Assembly (NCBI GenBank): GCA_041481445.1 | Contig: JBGPBV010000041.1 | Coordinates: forward strand, 1-45,330 | DNA: 45,330 nucleotides | DNA from: AA29 sp041481445 | GTDB taxonomy: Bacteria; Acidobacteriota; Vicinamibacteria; Fen-336 | Direction of reading: 5' to 3' | In this document: piece after piece, positions 23,560 to 32,087 of the stretch | Layout: each line of letters starts with the position of its first letter | Numbering within the stretch: position 1 is the stretch's first letter | Translations under genes and position numbers: made by a program | Notes under the pieces: model-generated | The model's database searches: none | Seen by the model: only the letters and a program-made list of their open reading frames with translations | Told to the model about the DNA's origin: nothing

Positions 23560-24465
23560 TCACCAGGAGCGTGTCTCGCCCACCGCGACCACCCAGGCCC
23601 GATCGCGGTCCAGGCCCCGGCGGGCCGCCTCGGCCAGGAAGCGCGCGGGCGGCTCGTCGAGCGGCTCGTCCGTGAGGTCGAACGTGCCCCAGTGCATGGC
23701 CAGGGCCCGCGCGGTCCCGAGGTCGAGCGCGGCGCGCACCGCCTCCTCGGGGTCGAGGTGCACCGGGCGCATCATGGCCGAGGGCAGGTAGGCTCCGACG
23801 GGGATGGCGGCCAGGTCGATGGGACCGAGGCGGGACCCGATCTCCGCGAAGCCCCCGAAGTAGCCGGTGTCGCCCGCGTGATAGAAGCGCCGCGTCGGGC
23901 CCTGCACGACCCATCCCGACCAGAGGCGGCGGTTGCGGTCGGTGAGCCCGCGCCCCGAGAAGTGCTGGGCGGGCACGCAGTGGACGCGCACCCCCCCGAT
24001 GTCGAGGTGCTCCCACCAGTCCAGCTCGATCGCCTCCCCGCCCGCCTCGCGCACCAGGTCCGCCATCCCCCGGGGGGCGACGATGCGCGTGCCGCGCGCG
24101 ACCAGCGCGCGCAGGGACGGCAGGTCGGCATGGTCGTAATGGTCGTGGGACACGGTGGCGAAGTCGACCGGGGGCAGCGCGGCCAGGGGCAGGCCCGGGG
24201 GCACGAGTCGCGGCGGCCCCGCGAAGGACAGCGGGCTCGCGCGCTCGGAGAACATGGGGTCGGTCAGGAACGTGACGCCGTCCATGCGCACCAGCAACGT
24301 CGCATGGCCGATCCAGGTGACGGTCGGGTTGCCGCGGAGGGCCTCCGGGTCGAACGCGACGCGCGGCGCGGCCCCCGGCCGCCGCTTCAGGGACGTCCAC
24401 ATCCGGCGTGCGAAGAAGGGGAGGGCCACGCCCAGCCCGGCGCGCAGGGCGGGATCGTCGCTCAC
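23560..24465 (-). CDS. MBL-fold metallo-hydrolase, NAPE-PLD/UlaG-like
   Basis: This 301-residue protein is a metallo-beta-lactamase-fold hydrolase with metal ligands in order: TWIGHATLLVRMDGVTFLTD, SHDHYDHADLPSL (HxHxDH), PAQHFSGRG, FYHAGDTGYFGGF, and AMHWGTFDL near the C-terminus. The W(I)GHAT and H(Y/F)SGRG elements are typical of the group including N-acyl-phosphatidylethanolamine phospholipase D and many bacterial proteins of unknown substrate. No signal peptide is clear. The start GTG 24465 overlaps the stop of the upstream adaptor gene by 4 bases (GTGA), a sign of translational coupling within the ABC export operon. Confidence 0.88.
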   Translation of the reverse strand: MSDDPALRAGLGVALPFFARRMWTSLKRRPGAAPRVAFDPEALRGNPTVTWIGHATLLVRMDGVTFLTDPMFSERASPLSFAGPPRLVPPGLPLAALPPVDFATVSHDHYDHADLPSLRALVARGTRIVAPRGMADLVREAGGEAIELDWWEHLDIGGVRVHCVPAQHFSGRGLTDRNRRLWSGWVVQGPTRRFYHAGDTGYFGGFAEIGSRLGPIDLAAIPVGAYLPSAMMRPVHLDPEEAVRAALDLGTARALAMHWGTFDLTDEPLDEPPARFLAEAARRGLDRDRAWVVAVGETRSW

Positions 24466-25352
24466 CGTCCGGGAGCGGCCGCGATCCGCAGCTCGACGGT
24501 GGTGCCGAGCTTGAGGGGCGTGGGCTCGGCGAAGGCCACCTTCACCGCGAGCACGCGCGTGTCCGTGGGGCGCCCCGGGTCCTGGGGCTTGAGGCGGCGC
24601 AGCGTCACGGAATCGGGGATCTCCTCGACGCGCCCGGTCCAGGTCCTTCCCGGGAAACCGTCGGCGCGGATCTGCACGGGGGCGCCGACGGCGAGCGCGG
24701 CCGCGTCCGCCTCGTCCGCTTCCGCCTCGATGCGGAGGCGGCTCAGGTCGGCCAGGGTCACCACCTTGCCTCCGACCTCCGCCATCTCGCCCGGTTGCAC
24801 GTGGCGCGCGGTGACCGTGCCCGCGATGGGGGCCACGATGCGCGTCTCGCGGATCTGCGCCTCGTCCCGCGCGACCGCCGCCCGCGCGGTGTCCACGCGG
24901 GCCCGCGCGATCTCCAGGTCGCGGCGGGCCTGGTCGAGGTCGTGGGCGGACACGACCTTCTCGCGGGCCAGGTCCTCGCGTCTCCGCAGGGTCAGCTCGG
25001 CCAGGCGCGCCTCCGCGTCCGCCTCCACGACCTGGGCCTCGGCCTCGCGGAGGGCGGCGCGCAGGGCGTCGCTCTCCAGCTCCGCCAGCAGCTCGCCCTT
25101 GCGGACGGCCTTGCCCTCGTCGACGAGGACGCGGACGACACGGCCCGCGCGCTCGGCGCCGACGATCACCTCGCCACCGGGGTAGGTCACGACGCGGCCA
25201 TCGGCCGCCACCAACGCGTGGACGACGGGGGCGGTCCCCGCGGCGGCGACGGCGGCGGGAGCGGGCGACACGGGCCCTCGGGCCTGGATCGCTCCCGCGG
25301 CCAGGGCCGCGGCTCCGATGATGACGACGATGGAGAGCGTCACCTTCTTCAT
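24462..25352 (-). CDS. HlyD/MacA-family periplasmic adaptor subunit
   Basis: This 296-residue membrane-fusion protein has one N-terminal membrane anchor (VTLSIVVIIGAAALAAGAIQ). Next come a lipoyl/barrel-sandwich half (GEVIVGAERAGRVVRVLVDE, VRKGELLAELES), an alpha-hairpin of about residues 98-170 (ALREAEAQVVEADAEARLAE, EKVVSAHDLDQARRDLEIAR), the second sandwich half (IVAPIAGTVTARHVQPGEMA) and a beta-barrel. The hairpin is short, as in MacA- and DevB-like adaptors. It would link the inner-membrane ABC exporter encoded next to it with an outer-membrane channel not present here. The cargo is unknown. Confidence 0.88.
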   Translation of the reverse strand: MKKVTLSIVVIIGAAALAAGAIQARGPVSPAPAAVAAAGTAPVVHALVAADGRVVTYPGGEVIVGAERAGRVVRVLVDEGKAVRKGELLAELESDALRAALREAEAQVVEADAEARLAELTLRRREDLAREKVVSAHDLDQARRDLEIARARVDTARAAVARDEAQIRETRIVAPIAGTVTARHVQPGEMAEVGGKVVTLADLSRLRIEAEADEADAAALAVGAPVQIRADGFPGRTWTGRVEEIPDSVTLRRLKPQDPGRPTDTRVLAVKVAFAEPTPLKLGTTVELRIAAAPGR

Positions 25353-25368
25353 GATGGCTCCTTGCCCC

Positions 25369-26046
25369 CTACGCGGCCAGGCGGCCGTCGCGGATGCCGA
25401 CCACGCGGTCGGCGACGGCGCGCACCTTCGGGTCGTGGGTCACGATCACGAGCCCGCGCGATTCCGACTTCGCGAGGTCCCGGAACAGCTCGAGGACCTG
25501 CGTGCCCACCGCGGTGTCGAGGTTCGCGGTCGGCTCGTCGGCCAGGATCACGCGCGGCGCTCCCGCCAGCGCCCGCGCGATGGCCACGCGCTGCTTCTGG
25601 CCCCCGGAGAGGTCGCGGGGCAGGAAGTGCAGGCGATCGCCCAGGCCCACGCGCGCCAGCGCGTCCGCCGCCCCGTCGCGCGCACGACGGCCCTTCGTGC
25701 CCTTGACGTTGAGGGCGTACTCGACGTTCTCGAGGGCGGTGAGGGCGGGGAAGAGGTTGAACTGCTGGAAGACGAAGCCGATGGAGCGCCGGCGCACGTC
25801 GCGGAGCTGGGCCGGACGGCCGGTGGCGATGCGCTCGCCGTCCACCGTGATCTCGCCCGTGGTGGGGGTGAGGATGCAGCCCATGATCGACAGGAGCGTG
25901 GTCTTGCCGGAGCCCGACGGTCCTTCCAGGGCCACGACCTCGCCCGGCGCCACCGCCATGGAGACGCCGCGGAGGACCTCGACCCTCTGCGAGCCCTCCT
26001 CGAACACCTTCACCACCCCGCTGGCTTCGAGCACCGGATTATTCAT
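25369..26046 (-). CDS. ABC exporter ATPase (MacB/LolD/DevA-like)
   Basis: This 225-residue nucleotide-binding protein contains Walker A GPSGSGKTTL, Q-loop FVFQQFNLFPALTALENVE, signature LSGGQKQRVAIARAL, Walker B VILADEPTANLD and H-loop VIVTHDPKV. The sequence of these motifs places it in the LolD/MacB/DevA group that works with FtsX-type permeases. It would power the permease encoded just upstream on the same transcript. A palindrome lies in the 69-bp gap between the two genes. Confidence 0.93.
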   Translation of the reverse strand: MNNPVLEASGVVKVFEEGSQRVEVLRGVSMAVAPGEVVALEGPSGSGKTTLLSIMGCILTPTTGEITVDGERIATGRPAQLRDVRRRSIGFVFQQFNLFPALTALENVEYALNVKGTKGRRARDGAADALARVGLGDRLHFLPRDLSGGQKQRVAIARALAGAPRVILADEPTANLDTAVGTQVLELFRDLAKSESRGLVIVTHDPKVRAVADRVVGIRDGRLAA

Positions 26047-26061
26047 CGACCCCCCACCCTA

Positions 26062-26085
26062 TCCCTCCCCACGTCGGGGGAGGGA
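26062..26085. repeat. Palindromic element inside the exporter operon
   Basis: TCCCTCCCC (26062-26070) and GGGGAGGGA (26077-26085) form a perfect 9-bp stem around a 6-base loop. This is the general form of the CCCTCCCC-ACGT-GGGGAGGG interspersed repeats found between genes in many GC-rich bacteria. It may influence expression of the ATPase relative to the permease, or simply be a mobile-type small repeat. Only one copy is visible in this window. Confidence 0.45.
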
Positions 26086-26115
26086 AATGCCATGAACTCG
26101 CCTCGCCCCACCTCT

Positions 26116-27240
26116 TCACGCCCGGAACACGAGCGCGGGGTCGATACCGGCCACGCGCCGGAACGACAGCATCGCCGCCCCCAGGCACATCACCACCGTC
26201 CCCACGAACACCGTGGCCGCGAAGGCCGGGGACACCAGCACGTTCAGATAGAGCTTCGCCATCAGGGGGCGCATGGCCAGGGAGATCAGGAAGCCGAGCA
26301 CGAAGCCGACCACGGCCGCGATCACGGCCTGCTCGCCGAGGATGCGGTAGATGTCCCAGTTGGATCCCCCGATGGCCTTCACGGTCCCGAACTCCTTCAC
26401 GTGCTCGACCGCGGAGGTGTAGAGCGTCTGCGCCACCACCACGATGCCGACCAGGATCCCCAGGAAGACCGTGATCCCCATGTTCATGCCGAGACCGGTC
26501 GAGACCACCCAGTAGGTCCGCGACTTGCGCGCCCACTCGTCGCGGGTGTGGACGTCGTTGAAGGGCAGCCGGCGCCGGATGTCCTCCGCCACCGCCTGCA
26601 CGTCCGCCCCCGGCGCCGTCTTCACGAGCACGTACGAGGTGCGGCCCTGCAGGATCTCGCTCCGCTCCTGCGCGCTCCCGTAGTCCATGAACACGATGGG
26701 CGCGGTGGTGAAGGAGGCGGCGCCGGTGGTGGTGCCGATGATCTTGAAGCGGCGGTGCAGGATCTCGCGGTAATCGCCGATGGCGAACGCCCCGAAGCGC
26801 CTCTCCGCGGACGCGTCCATGAGGATGTTGCCGCCGCGCTTGAGGTCGGCGACGTCGGCCCCTTGCACGTTCCAGGGCAGGTTCCACCCCCGGAAGTCCT
26901 CGAGGGCGTAGACGAGGCACCCCTCCTCGGCCCCGTTCGGGAGCTGGATGTTCATGAACTGGACGATGAGGTTGTCCGCCCGCTCCACGCCGGGCACGCC
27001 GCGTACGCGCAGCACGGCCGTCTCCGGGAAGGTGTGGGCGAAGTCCACGTTCGGCGTGTTGCGCGAGGTGACCCAGATGTCGGCGGAGGCGTGCTCGATG
27101 GTGACGGTGGCCTTGGCCAGCAGGCCCATGAAGAGGCCGACCTGCACCAGCACCAGCGTGACCGCGAAGGCGACGCCGGCCACCGTGATCGTGAAGCGAA
27201 GGCGGTCGTGCAGGAGGTTCTTGCGGGCCAGGGACACCAT
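26116..27240 (-). CDS. FtsX/DevC-type ABC transporter permease
   Basis: This 374-residue permease has four membrane helices: one after the N-terminal ARKNLLHDRLRFTITVAGVA motif, and three near the C-terminus (GITVFLGILVGIVVVAQTLY, VIAAVVGFVLGFLISLAM, AATVFVGTVVMCLGAAMLSF). A large periplasmic domain of about 210 residues lies between TM1 and TM2. The helix between TM2 and TM3 (SAVEHVKEFGTVKAIGGSNW) is the coupling region typical of MacB/DevC permeases. It follows the TetR gene by 3 bases and precedes the ATPase and adaptor genes, so the four work as one exporter unit under one promoter. Confidence 0.9.
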   Translation of the reverse strand: MVSLARKNLLHDRLRFTITVAGVAFAVTLVLVQVGLFMGLLAKATVTIEHASADIWVTSRNTPNVDFAHTFPETAVLRVRGVPGVERADNLIVQFMNIQLPNGAEEGCLVYALEDFRGWNLPWNVQGADVADLKRGGNILMDASAERRFGAFAIGDYREILHRRFKIIGTTTGAASFTTAPIVFMDYGSAQERSEILQGRTSYVLVKTAPGADVQAVAEDIRRRLPFNDVHTRDEWARKSRTYWVVSTGLGMNMGITVFLGILVGIVVVAQTLYTSAVEHVKEFGTVKAIGGSNWDIYRILGEQAVIAAVVGFVLGFLISLAMRPLMAKLYLNVLVSPAFAATVFVGTVVMCLGAAMLSFRRVAGIDPALVFRA

Positions 27241-27243
27241 GGG

Positions 27244-27873
27244 TCAGAGCGCCGCGCGGGCGGGAGCGACCGCGAAGCCGCGGATGCCGGCGTCGACCAC
27301 CTGCGCGACGAGGTCGGGCCGCACGGGTCCGTGCGGCCAGAAGTTCGGAGGGAGCGTGATGAGCAGCGCGACCACGCCGTGCATGCTCGCCCACAGCGCC
27401 TGCGCGATGGTGTCGGCGTCGCCCTCCGGGAAGTGGCCGCTGGCGATCGCCCATTCCACCGCCGCGCGCAGGAGGCCGAACGCCTGCTCGCCGGGAGAGG
27501 TGTCGCGGTCCTCGGGATGCTCGAACTTGGCCGGCGTCATGAACATGAACCGGTAGTGGTTGGGATACGAGGTGCCGAAGGCGGCATAGGCGAGACCGAG
27601 CTGACGGATGGCCTGGATCGGATCCGAGGGAGCCGGCTGCGCCTGGAGGTGCTCGAAGAGCCGGGCGAAGTCCTCGTGGCAGAGGGCCTGCACGAGGTCG
27701 TCCTTGTCCTCGAAATGGTTGTAGATCGTGGTGGCCGAGTACTCGATCGCGTCCGCGATCCGACGCATCGTCACCTTCTCGTAGCCTTCGGTCATGAACA
27801 GCTCGCGCGCGGCGTCGAGGATCTTGCGCCGGACCTCCTCCCGCTCGCGCTCCCTCCGTTCGATTACACCCAC
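27244..27873 (-). CDS. TetR/AcrR-family transcriptional regulator
   Basis: This 209-residue regulator has a TetR helix-turn-helix at about residues 17-62 (ILDAARELFMTEGYEKVTMR, RIADAIEYSATTIYNHFEDK). The ligand domain is helical and ends in a TetR_C-like segment (ADTIAQALWASMHGVVALLI). It probably represses its own operon (permease, ATPase, adaptor, MBL hydrolase) and responds to an exported compound. The start is GTG 27873, with GAGGGGG upstream. It is the first gene of the operon, directly behind a good sigma70-type promoter overlapped by an inverted repeat. Confidence 0.9.
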   Translation of the reverse strand: MGVIERREREREEVRRKILDAARELFMTEGYEKVTMRRIADAIEYSATTIYNHFEDKDDLVQALCHEDFARLFEHLQAQPAPSDPIQAIRQLGLAYAAFGTSYPNHYRFMFMTPAKFEHPEDRDTSPGEQAFGLLRAAVEWAIASGHFPEGDADTIAQALWASMHGVVALLITLPPNFWPHGPVRPDLVAQVVDAGIRGFAVAPARAAL

Positions 27874-27891
27874 CGTCGCCCCCTCATGCGG

Positions 27892-27933
27892 TTAACAACG
27901 TTAAGTATAGGACGAATGTTCCGTAAGATTCAA
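27892..27933 (-). promoter_or_regulatory. Promoter and probable TetR operator of the exporter operon
   Basis: On the minus strand TTGAAT (27933-27928) and TATACT (27909-27904) are separated by 18 bases, a good sigma70 promoter. The -10 overlaps a perfect inverted repeat TTAAC-AAC-GTTAA at 27892-27904. It lies 18 bases upstream of the TetR start codon, where a repressor would block transcription. The region is AT-rich, unlike everything around it. Confidence 0.65.
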
Positions 27934-28149
27934 ACGATAAGAGTGTTTCAGTACAGTATTTATAATGAAGGAGTTATGGACAGCACCGCTGACCGCTGGC
28001 CGGGGGGCGACACCAGCCGAGGCGCGGCCGCGCTCGTGTCGCACCCGTGGTGGCCGCGTACCTGACCACCCCATCGAGCCCTCGAAACGCCCCCGTCGTC
28101 CGAGGGAGCGTGACCGGACGTGCTCGGCCGCGAGCGGGCTTCCGCGACC
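27934..28149. other. Intergenic stretch between the exporter operon and kgd
   Basis: The first 40 bases are AT-rich and contain TATAAT at 27961-27966 on the plus strand without a matching -35. A short frame from ATG 27976 (29 codons) follows an AAGGAG placed only 2 bases from the start, which is too close. It has no protein-like sequence and I do not call it. The rest is GC-rich and shows nothing I recognise. Confidence 0.5.
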
Positions 28150-28179
28150 TTGAACGTGCGCCGGACGAGGGAATAGACT
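28150..28179 (+). promoter_or_regulatory. Promoter of kgd, near-leaderless
   Basis: TTGAAC (28150-28155), an 18-base spacer and TAGACT (28174-28179) lie just before ATG 28190. Only 10 bases separate the -10 from the start codon, so the mRNA leader would be a few bases at most. No Shine-Dalgarno sequence is visible. Confidence 0.5.
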
Positions 28180-28189
28180 GGCTCTCGCA

Positions 28190-31100
28190 ATGCAGGACAT
28201 GCAGGCGGATCCACTCGTCGACGCGCTGGTCAAGGACTTCGGGGGCAACTACGTGTTCGCCCTGGACTTGCTCGAGCAGTACCGCCAGGACCCGCAGACC
28301 CTGGACGCGAGCTGGCGGCAGTACTTCGACCGGCTGACGGGAGCCCCGCCCACCGCCGAGGGGACGAAGGCGGCCGCGGGGACCGCCACGGGGGCGGCAC
28401 CCGCAGCCGTACCGGCGCCCGCACCGGCACCAGCGCCCGCAGCGGCCCCCGCGACCGCCACACCCACGGGCACGGCGGCACCGGCAGCGGGCACGGCCAC
28501 CGCGGCGGCAGCGCCGCCGCCGCCCGGGGCGGCGGACACCGGATGGACGGCCGGGGCCAAGGCCCAGGCGCCGGCCGAGCCGGCTGGCCGGGCCACGCTC
28601 GTCCGCCAGGACGCGCCGGCCGCGCTCGCCAGGGACAGGAGCAAGGCGCTGGTCGTGCCCGCGATCCTTCCCGGCGACATCGCGCAGCCCATCCGCGGCG
28701 GCGCCCTGCGCGTGGTCGAGAACATGGAGGCCAGCCTCCAGGTCCCGACCGCCACCTCGATGCGCAGCGTCCCCGTCCGCACGCTCGAGGAGAACCGCCG
28801 GATCCTCAACCGGCACCGCGACGCCACCGGGGCGAGCAAGATCAGCTTCACCCACCTCGTGGCCTGGGGCATCGTGCGCGCGCTGGACACGTTCCCGCGG
28901 CTCAACGACGCCTACGCGGAGCTGGAGGGGCAATCGCATCGCATCCAGCGCGACGACGTGCGGCTCGGCATCGCGGTGGACGTCCAGAAGAAGGACGGCT
29001 CGCGCACGCTGCTCGTGCCCAACATCAAGGGCGCGAACCGCATGGACTTCGCGCAGTTCGTGAAGGCCTTCGACGACCTCGTCGCGCGCGCCCGCAAGGG
29101 CACGATCTCGCCGGACGACTTCATGGGCACCACGGTGTCGCTCACCAACCCCGGCACCGTCGGCACCACCGCCTCCGCGCCCCGCCTCATGCCCGGCCAG
29201 GGGCTGATCGTGGCCACGGGCTCCCTCGACTACCCGCCGGAGTACCGGTCGATGGCCCCGCGCACGCTCTCGCTCCTGGGCATCAGCAAGGTCATGACCA
29301 TGACCTCGACCTACGACCACCGGATCATCCAGGGCGCGGAGTCGGGACTGTTCCTGTCGCGGATGGAGGAGCTGCTCCGGGGCGAGGACGGCTTCTACGA
29401 GCGGATCTTCGAGGACCTGAAGGTCCCGCACCGGCCGATCAAGTGGGAGATCGACGAGAGCCCGGGCCTGTTCGGGCCCGCCGGGAGCAAGGAGGAGGTC
29501 GAGAAGCAGGCCCGCGTCCTGCAGCTCATCAACGCCTATCGCGTGCGCGGCCACCTGGTGGCCGACCTCGACCCCCTGGACTCCACCCGCGCCCCGCACA
29601 AGGATCTCGACCCCGCCACCTGGGGGCTGACCATCTGGGACCTGGACCGCGAGTTCATCACCAACGGCCTGGCCGGGACCGACCGCCTGACCCTGCGCGA
29701 GATCCTGGAGATCCTGCGCGACACCTACTGCGCCACCATCGGCGTCGAGTACATGTTCATCGCGGACCGGGAGGTCAAGGCCTGGCTGCAGGTCCGCATG
29801 GAGTCCGTGCGCAACCGCATGCCCCTCGACGCGGGCGCGCGCCGCCGCATCCTGGAGAAGCTGGTGGAGGCGGAGAGCTTCGAGCGCTTCCTCCACACCA
29901 AGTACGTCGGCCACAAGCGCTTCTCGCTGGAGGGATGCGAGGCCACCATCCCGCTCCTCGACCGCCTGCTCTCCGACGCCGCGCGCTCCGGGGTGAAGGA
30001 GACGGTGATGGGGATGGCCCATCGCGGCCGCCTCAACGTCCTCGCCAACACCGTCGGCAAGCCGCTGGCCCAGATCTTCTCGGAGTTCGAGGGGAACGTG
30101 GACCCCGACAACGTGCAGGGATCGGGCGACGTGAAGTACCACCTCGGGGCCACCGGCGTCCACGAGGCGGACACCGGCGAGAAGATGGCCCTCACCCTGG
30201 CCCCCAACCCCAGCCACCTCGAGTGGGTCGACCCGGTGGTGGAGGGGATGGCGCGGGCCAGGCAGGACGCCCTCGGCGACGACCAGCGGGCGCGGGTGCT
30301 GCCGATCCTCCTCCACGGCGACGCCGCCTTCGCCGGGCAGGGGATCGTGGCGGAGACGCTGAACCTGGCCGGCCTCGAGGGCTACGCGACGGGCGGCACC
30401 GTGCACGTGGTGATCAACAACCAGATCGGCTTCACGACCTCGCCCAACGAGGCGCGGTCCTCGACCTACGCCACCGACGTGGCCAAGATGGTCCAGGCCC
30501 CGATCTTCCACGTCAACGGCGACGACCCGGAGGCGGTGTGGCACGTGGCCGCGCTCGCCTTCGAGTACCGCCTGCGCTACAAGCGCGACGTGGTCATCGA
30601 CCTGTTCGGCTACCGGCGCTGGGGCCACAACGAGACGGACGAGCCCAGCTACACGCAGCCCCTCATGTACGCGAAGATCAAGGGCCACACGTCGGCCGCC
30701 CATCTCTACGGCGAGCAGCTCGTGCGCACGGGCGTGGTCACGGGGGAGGAGCTGGACCGGCTCTGGGCGGAGAAGAAGGCCCAGATGCAGCGGGAGGGCG
30801 AGAGCGGATCGCTCGGCCAGATCGCCCGCCGCGCGCCCGTGACCCCCGCCTGGGTGGACGGCGCCGCCATGTGGGCCCGGCTGCGGACGACCCTCAAGGT
30901 CCTGAGCACGGTGCCGCAGGGATTCGAGATCCATCCGAAGCTGATGCCTTTCCTGCGCAAGCGCGCGGAGCTCCTCGACGGCAAGGGCGAGGTGGACTGG
31001 GCCACCGCGGAGGCGCTGTCCTGGGGCACCCTGCTCCTGGAGGGCGTGCCCGTGCGCCTGAGCGGGCAGGACTCCGGCCGCGGCACCTTCAGCCAGCGTC

Positions 31101-32071
31101 ACGCCGGCCTGTACGACGTCCGCACGGGGAAGGAGTACGTGCCGCTCCAGGCCCTCGCCCCCGCCGGCGTGCGCTTCGAGGTGTACGACAGCCTGCTCTC
31201 GGAGGCGGCGGTGATGGGGTTCGAGTTCGGCTACGCGGTGGCCGAGCACCGCGCGCTCGTGATGTGGGAGGCGCAGTTCGGCGACTTCTTCAACGGGGCC
31301 CAGGTCGTCGTCGACCAGTTCCTGGCGGGGTCGGAGCAGAAGTGGGGCCAGCCGCACGGCCTCGTGCTGCTCCTCCCGCACGGCCACGAGGGCCAGGGCC
31401 CCGAGCACTCCAGCGCCCGCATCGAGCGCTTCCTCACCCTGTGCGCGGAAGACAACATGCGCGTCATCTATCCCTCGACGCCCGCCTCCTACTTCCACCT
31501 GCTCCGGCGCCAGGGCCGCGACCCGGTGGAGAAGCCCCTGGTCGTGTTCACGCCCAAGAGCCTGCTCCGCCATCCGCGCTGCGTCTCGAGCCTCCAGGAG
31601 CTGGCGGAGGGGCGGTTCGAGCCGGTCCTGGACGATGCGGCCGCGAACCCTTCGCGCGTGCGCCACGTCGTGCTCTCGGCGGGCAAGCTCTACTTCGACC
31701 TGCTCAAGGCGCGCGAGGACCAGAAGAAGGACGACGTGGCCCTGGTCCGCCTCGAGCAGCTCTATCCGTTCCCGTCCGCCGAGCTCACGCGCGTCCTGTC
31801 CCGCTTCGCCCCCACCGCCGAGCTGGCCTGGGCCCAGGAGGAGCCGAAGAACATGGGGGCCTGGCGCTTCGTGCGCGAGCAGTTCCTCGACGGCCCCCTG
31901 CGCGACCAGCGGCGCGTCCCGCGCTACGTGGGCCGCGAGGAGAGCGCGAGCCCGGCCCCGGGCTCGCACAAGGTGCACGTCGCGCAGCAGGAGGCGATCG
32001 TGGCCAACGCCCTGCGGTCCGGCGTCGAGACGCCGCGCGCCGTCCGCCAGGCCGCGCCCGCGACGTCCTAG
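28190..32071 (+). CDS. kgd: Multifunctional 2-oxoglutarate decarboxylase/dehydrogenase (fused E2-E1, Kgd type)
   Basis: This 1293-residue enzyme of the TCA cycle oxidatively decarboxylates 2-oxoglutarate with thiamine diphosphate. Residues 1-48 are the E1o N-terminal helix (DPLVDALVKDFGGNYVFALD). Residues 51-140 are an Ala/Pro/Thr linker. Residues about 160-400 are an E2 acyltransferase domain without a lipoyl domain (MRSVPVRTLEENRRILNRHR, SYDHRIIQG-like site with His377). The rest is E1: RVRGHLVADLDPLD, GMAHRGRLNVLANT, cofactor region HGDAAFAGQG...INNQIGF, GYRRWGHNETDEPSYTQP, and the pyrimidine-binding SGQDSGRGTFSQRHAGLYD. The layout matches mycobacterial Kgd (about 1230 residues). An E3 and a separate lipoylated E2 would be needed for dehydrogenase activity and are not in the window. 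Confidence 0.95.
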   Translation: MQDMQADPLVDALVKDFGGNYVFALDLLEQYRQDPQTLDASWRQYFDRLTGAPPTAEGTKAAAGTATGAAPAAVPAPAPAPAPAAAPATATPTGTAAPAAGTATAAAAPPPPGAADTGWTAGAKAQAPAEPAGRATLVRQDAPAALARDRSKALVVPAILPGDIAQPIRGGALRVVENMEASLQVPTATSMRSVPVRTLEENRRILNRHRDATGASKISFTHLVAWGIVRALDTFPRLNDAYAELEGQSHRIQRDDVRLGIAVDVQKKDGSRTLLVPNIKGANRMDFAQFVKAFDDLVARARKGTISPDDFMGTTVSLTNPGTVGTTASAPRLMPGQGLIVATGSLDYPPEYRSMAPRTLSLLGISKVMTMTSTYDHRIIQGAESGLFLSRMEELLRGEDGFYERIFEDLKVPHRPIKWEIDESPGLFGPAGSKEEVEKQARVLQLINAYRVRGHLVADLDPLDSTRAPHKDLDPATWGLTIWDLDREFITNGLAGTDRLTLREILEILRDTYCATIGVEYMFIADREVKAWLQVRMESVRNRMPLDAGARRRILEKLVEAESFERFLHTKYVGHKRFSLEGCEATIPLLDRLLSDAARSGVKETVMGMAHRGRLNVLANTVGKPLAQIFSEFEGNVDPDNVQGSGDVKYHLGATGVHEADTGEKMALTLAPNPSHLEWVDPVVEGMARARQDALGDDQRARVLPILLHGDAAFAGQGIVAETLNLAGLEGYATGGTVHVVINNQIGFTTSPNEARSSTYATDVAKMVQAPIFHVNGDDPEAVWHVAALAFEYRLRYKRDVVIDLFGYRRWGHNETDEPSYTQPLMYAKIKGHTSAAHLYGEQLVRTGVVTGEELDRLWAEKKAQMQREGESGSLGQIARRAPVTPAWVDGAAMWARLRTTLKVLSTVPQGFEIHPKLMPFLRKRAELLDGKGEVDWATAEALSWGTLLLEGVPVRLSGQDSGRGTFSQRHAGLYDVRTGKEYVPLQALAPAGVRFEVYDSLLSEAAVMGFEFGYAVAEHRALVMWEAQFGDFFNGAQVVVDQFLAGSEQKWGQPHGLVLLLPHGHEGQGPEHSSARIERFLTLCAEDNMRVIYPSTPASYFHLLRRQGRDPVEKPLVVFTPKSLLRHPRCVSSLQELAEGRFEPVLDDAAANPSRVRHVVLSAGKLYFDLLKAREDQKKDDVALVRLEQLYPFPSAELTRVLSRFAPTAELAWAQEEPKNMGAWRFVREQFLDGPLRDQRRVPRYVGREESASPAPGSHKVHVAQQEAIVANALRSGVETPRAVRQAAPATS

Positions 32072-32087
32072 GCCAGGATCCGAGGCC

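Noticed and set aside
25318..28065. Plus-strand frame of 915 codons opposite the ABC exporter operon
   Set aside because: It runs antisense across four well-identified genes and has shadow composition.
27976..28065. Short frame upstream of kgd with AAGGAG just before ATG
   Set aside because: The ribosome-binding site is only 2 bases from the ATG and the 29-residue peptide has no signal of coding.
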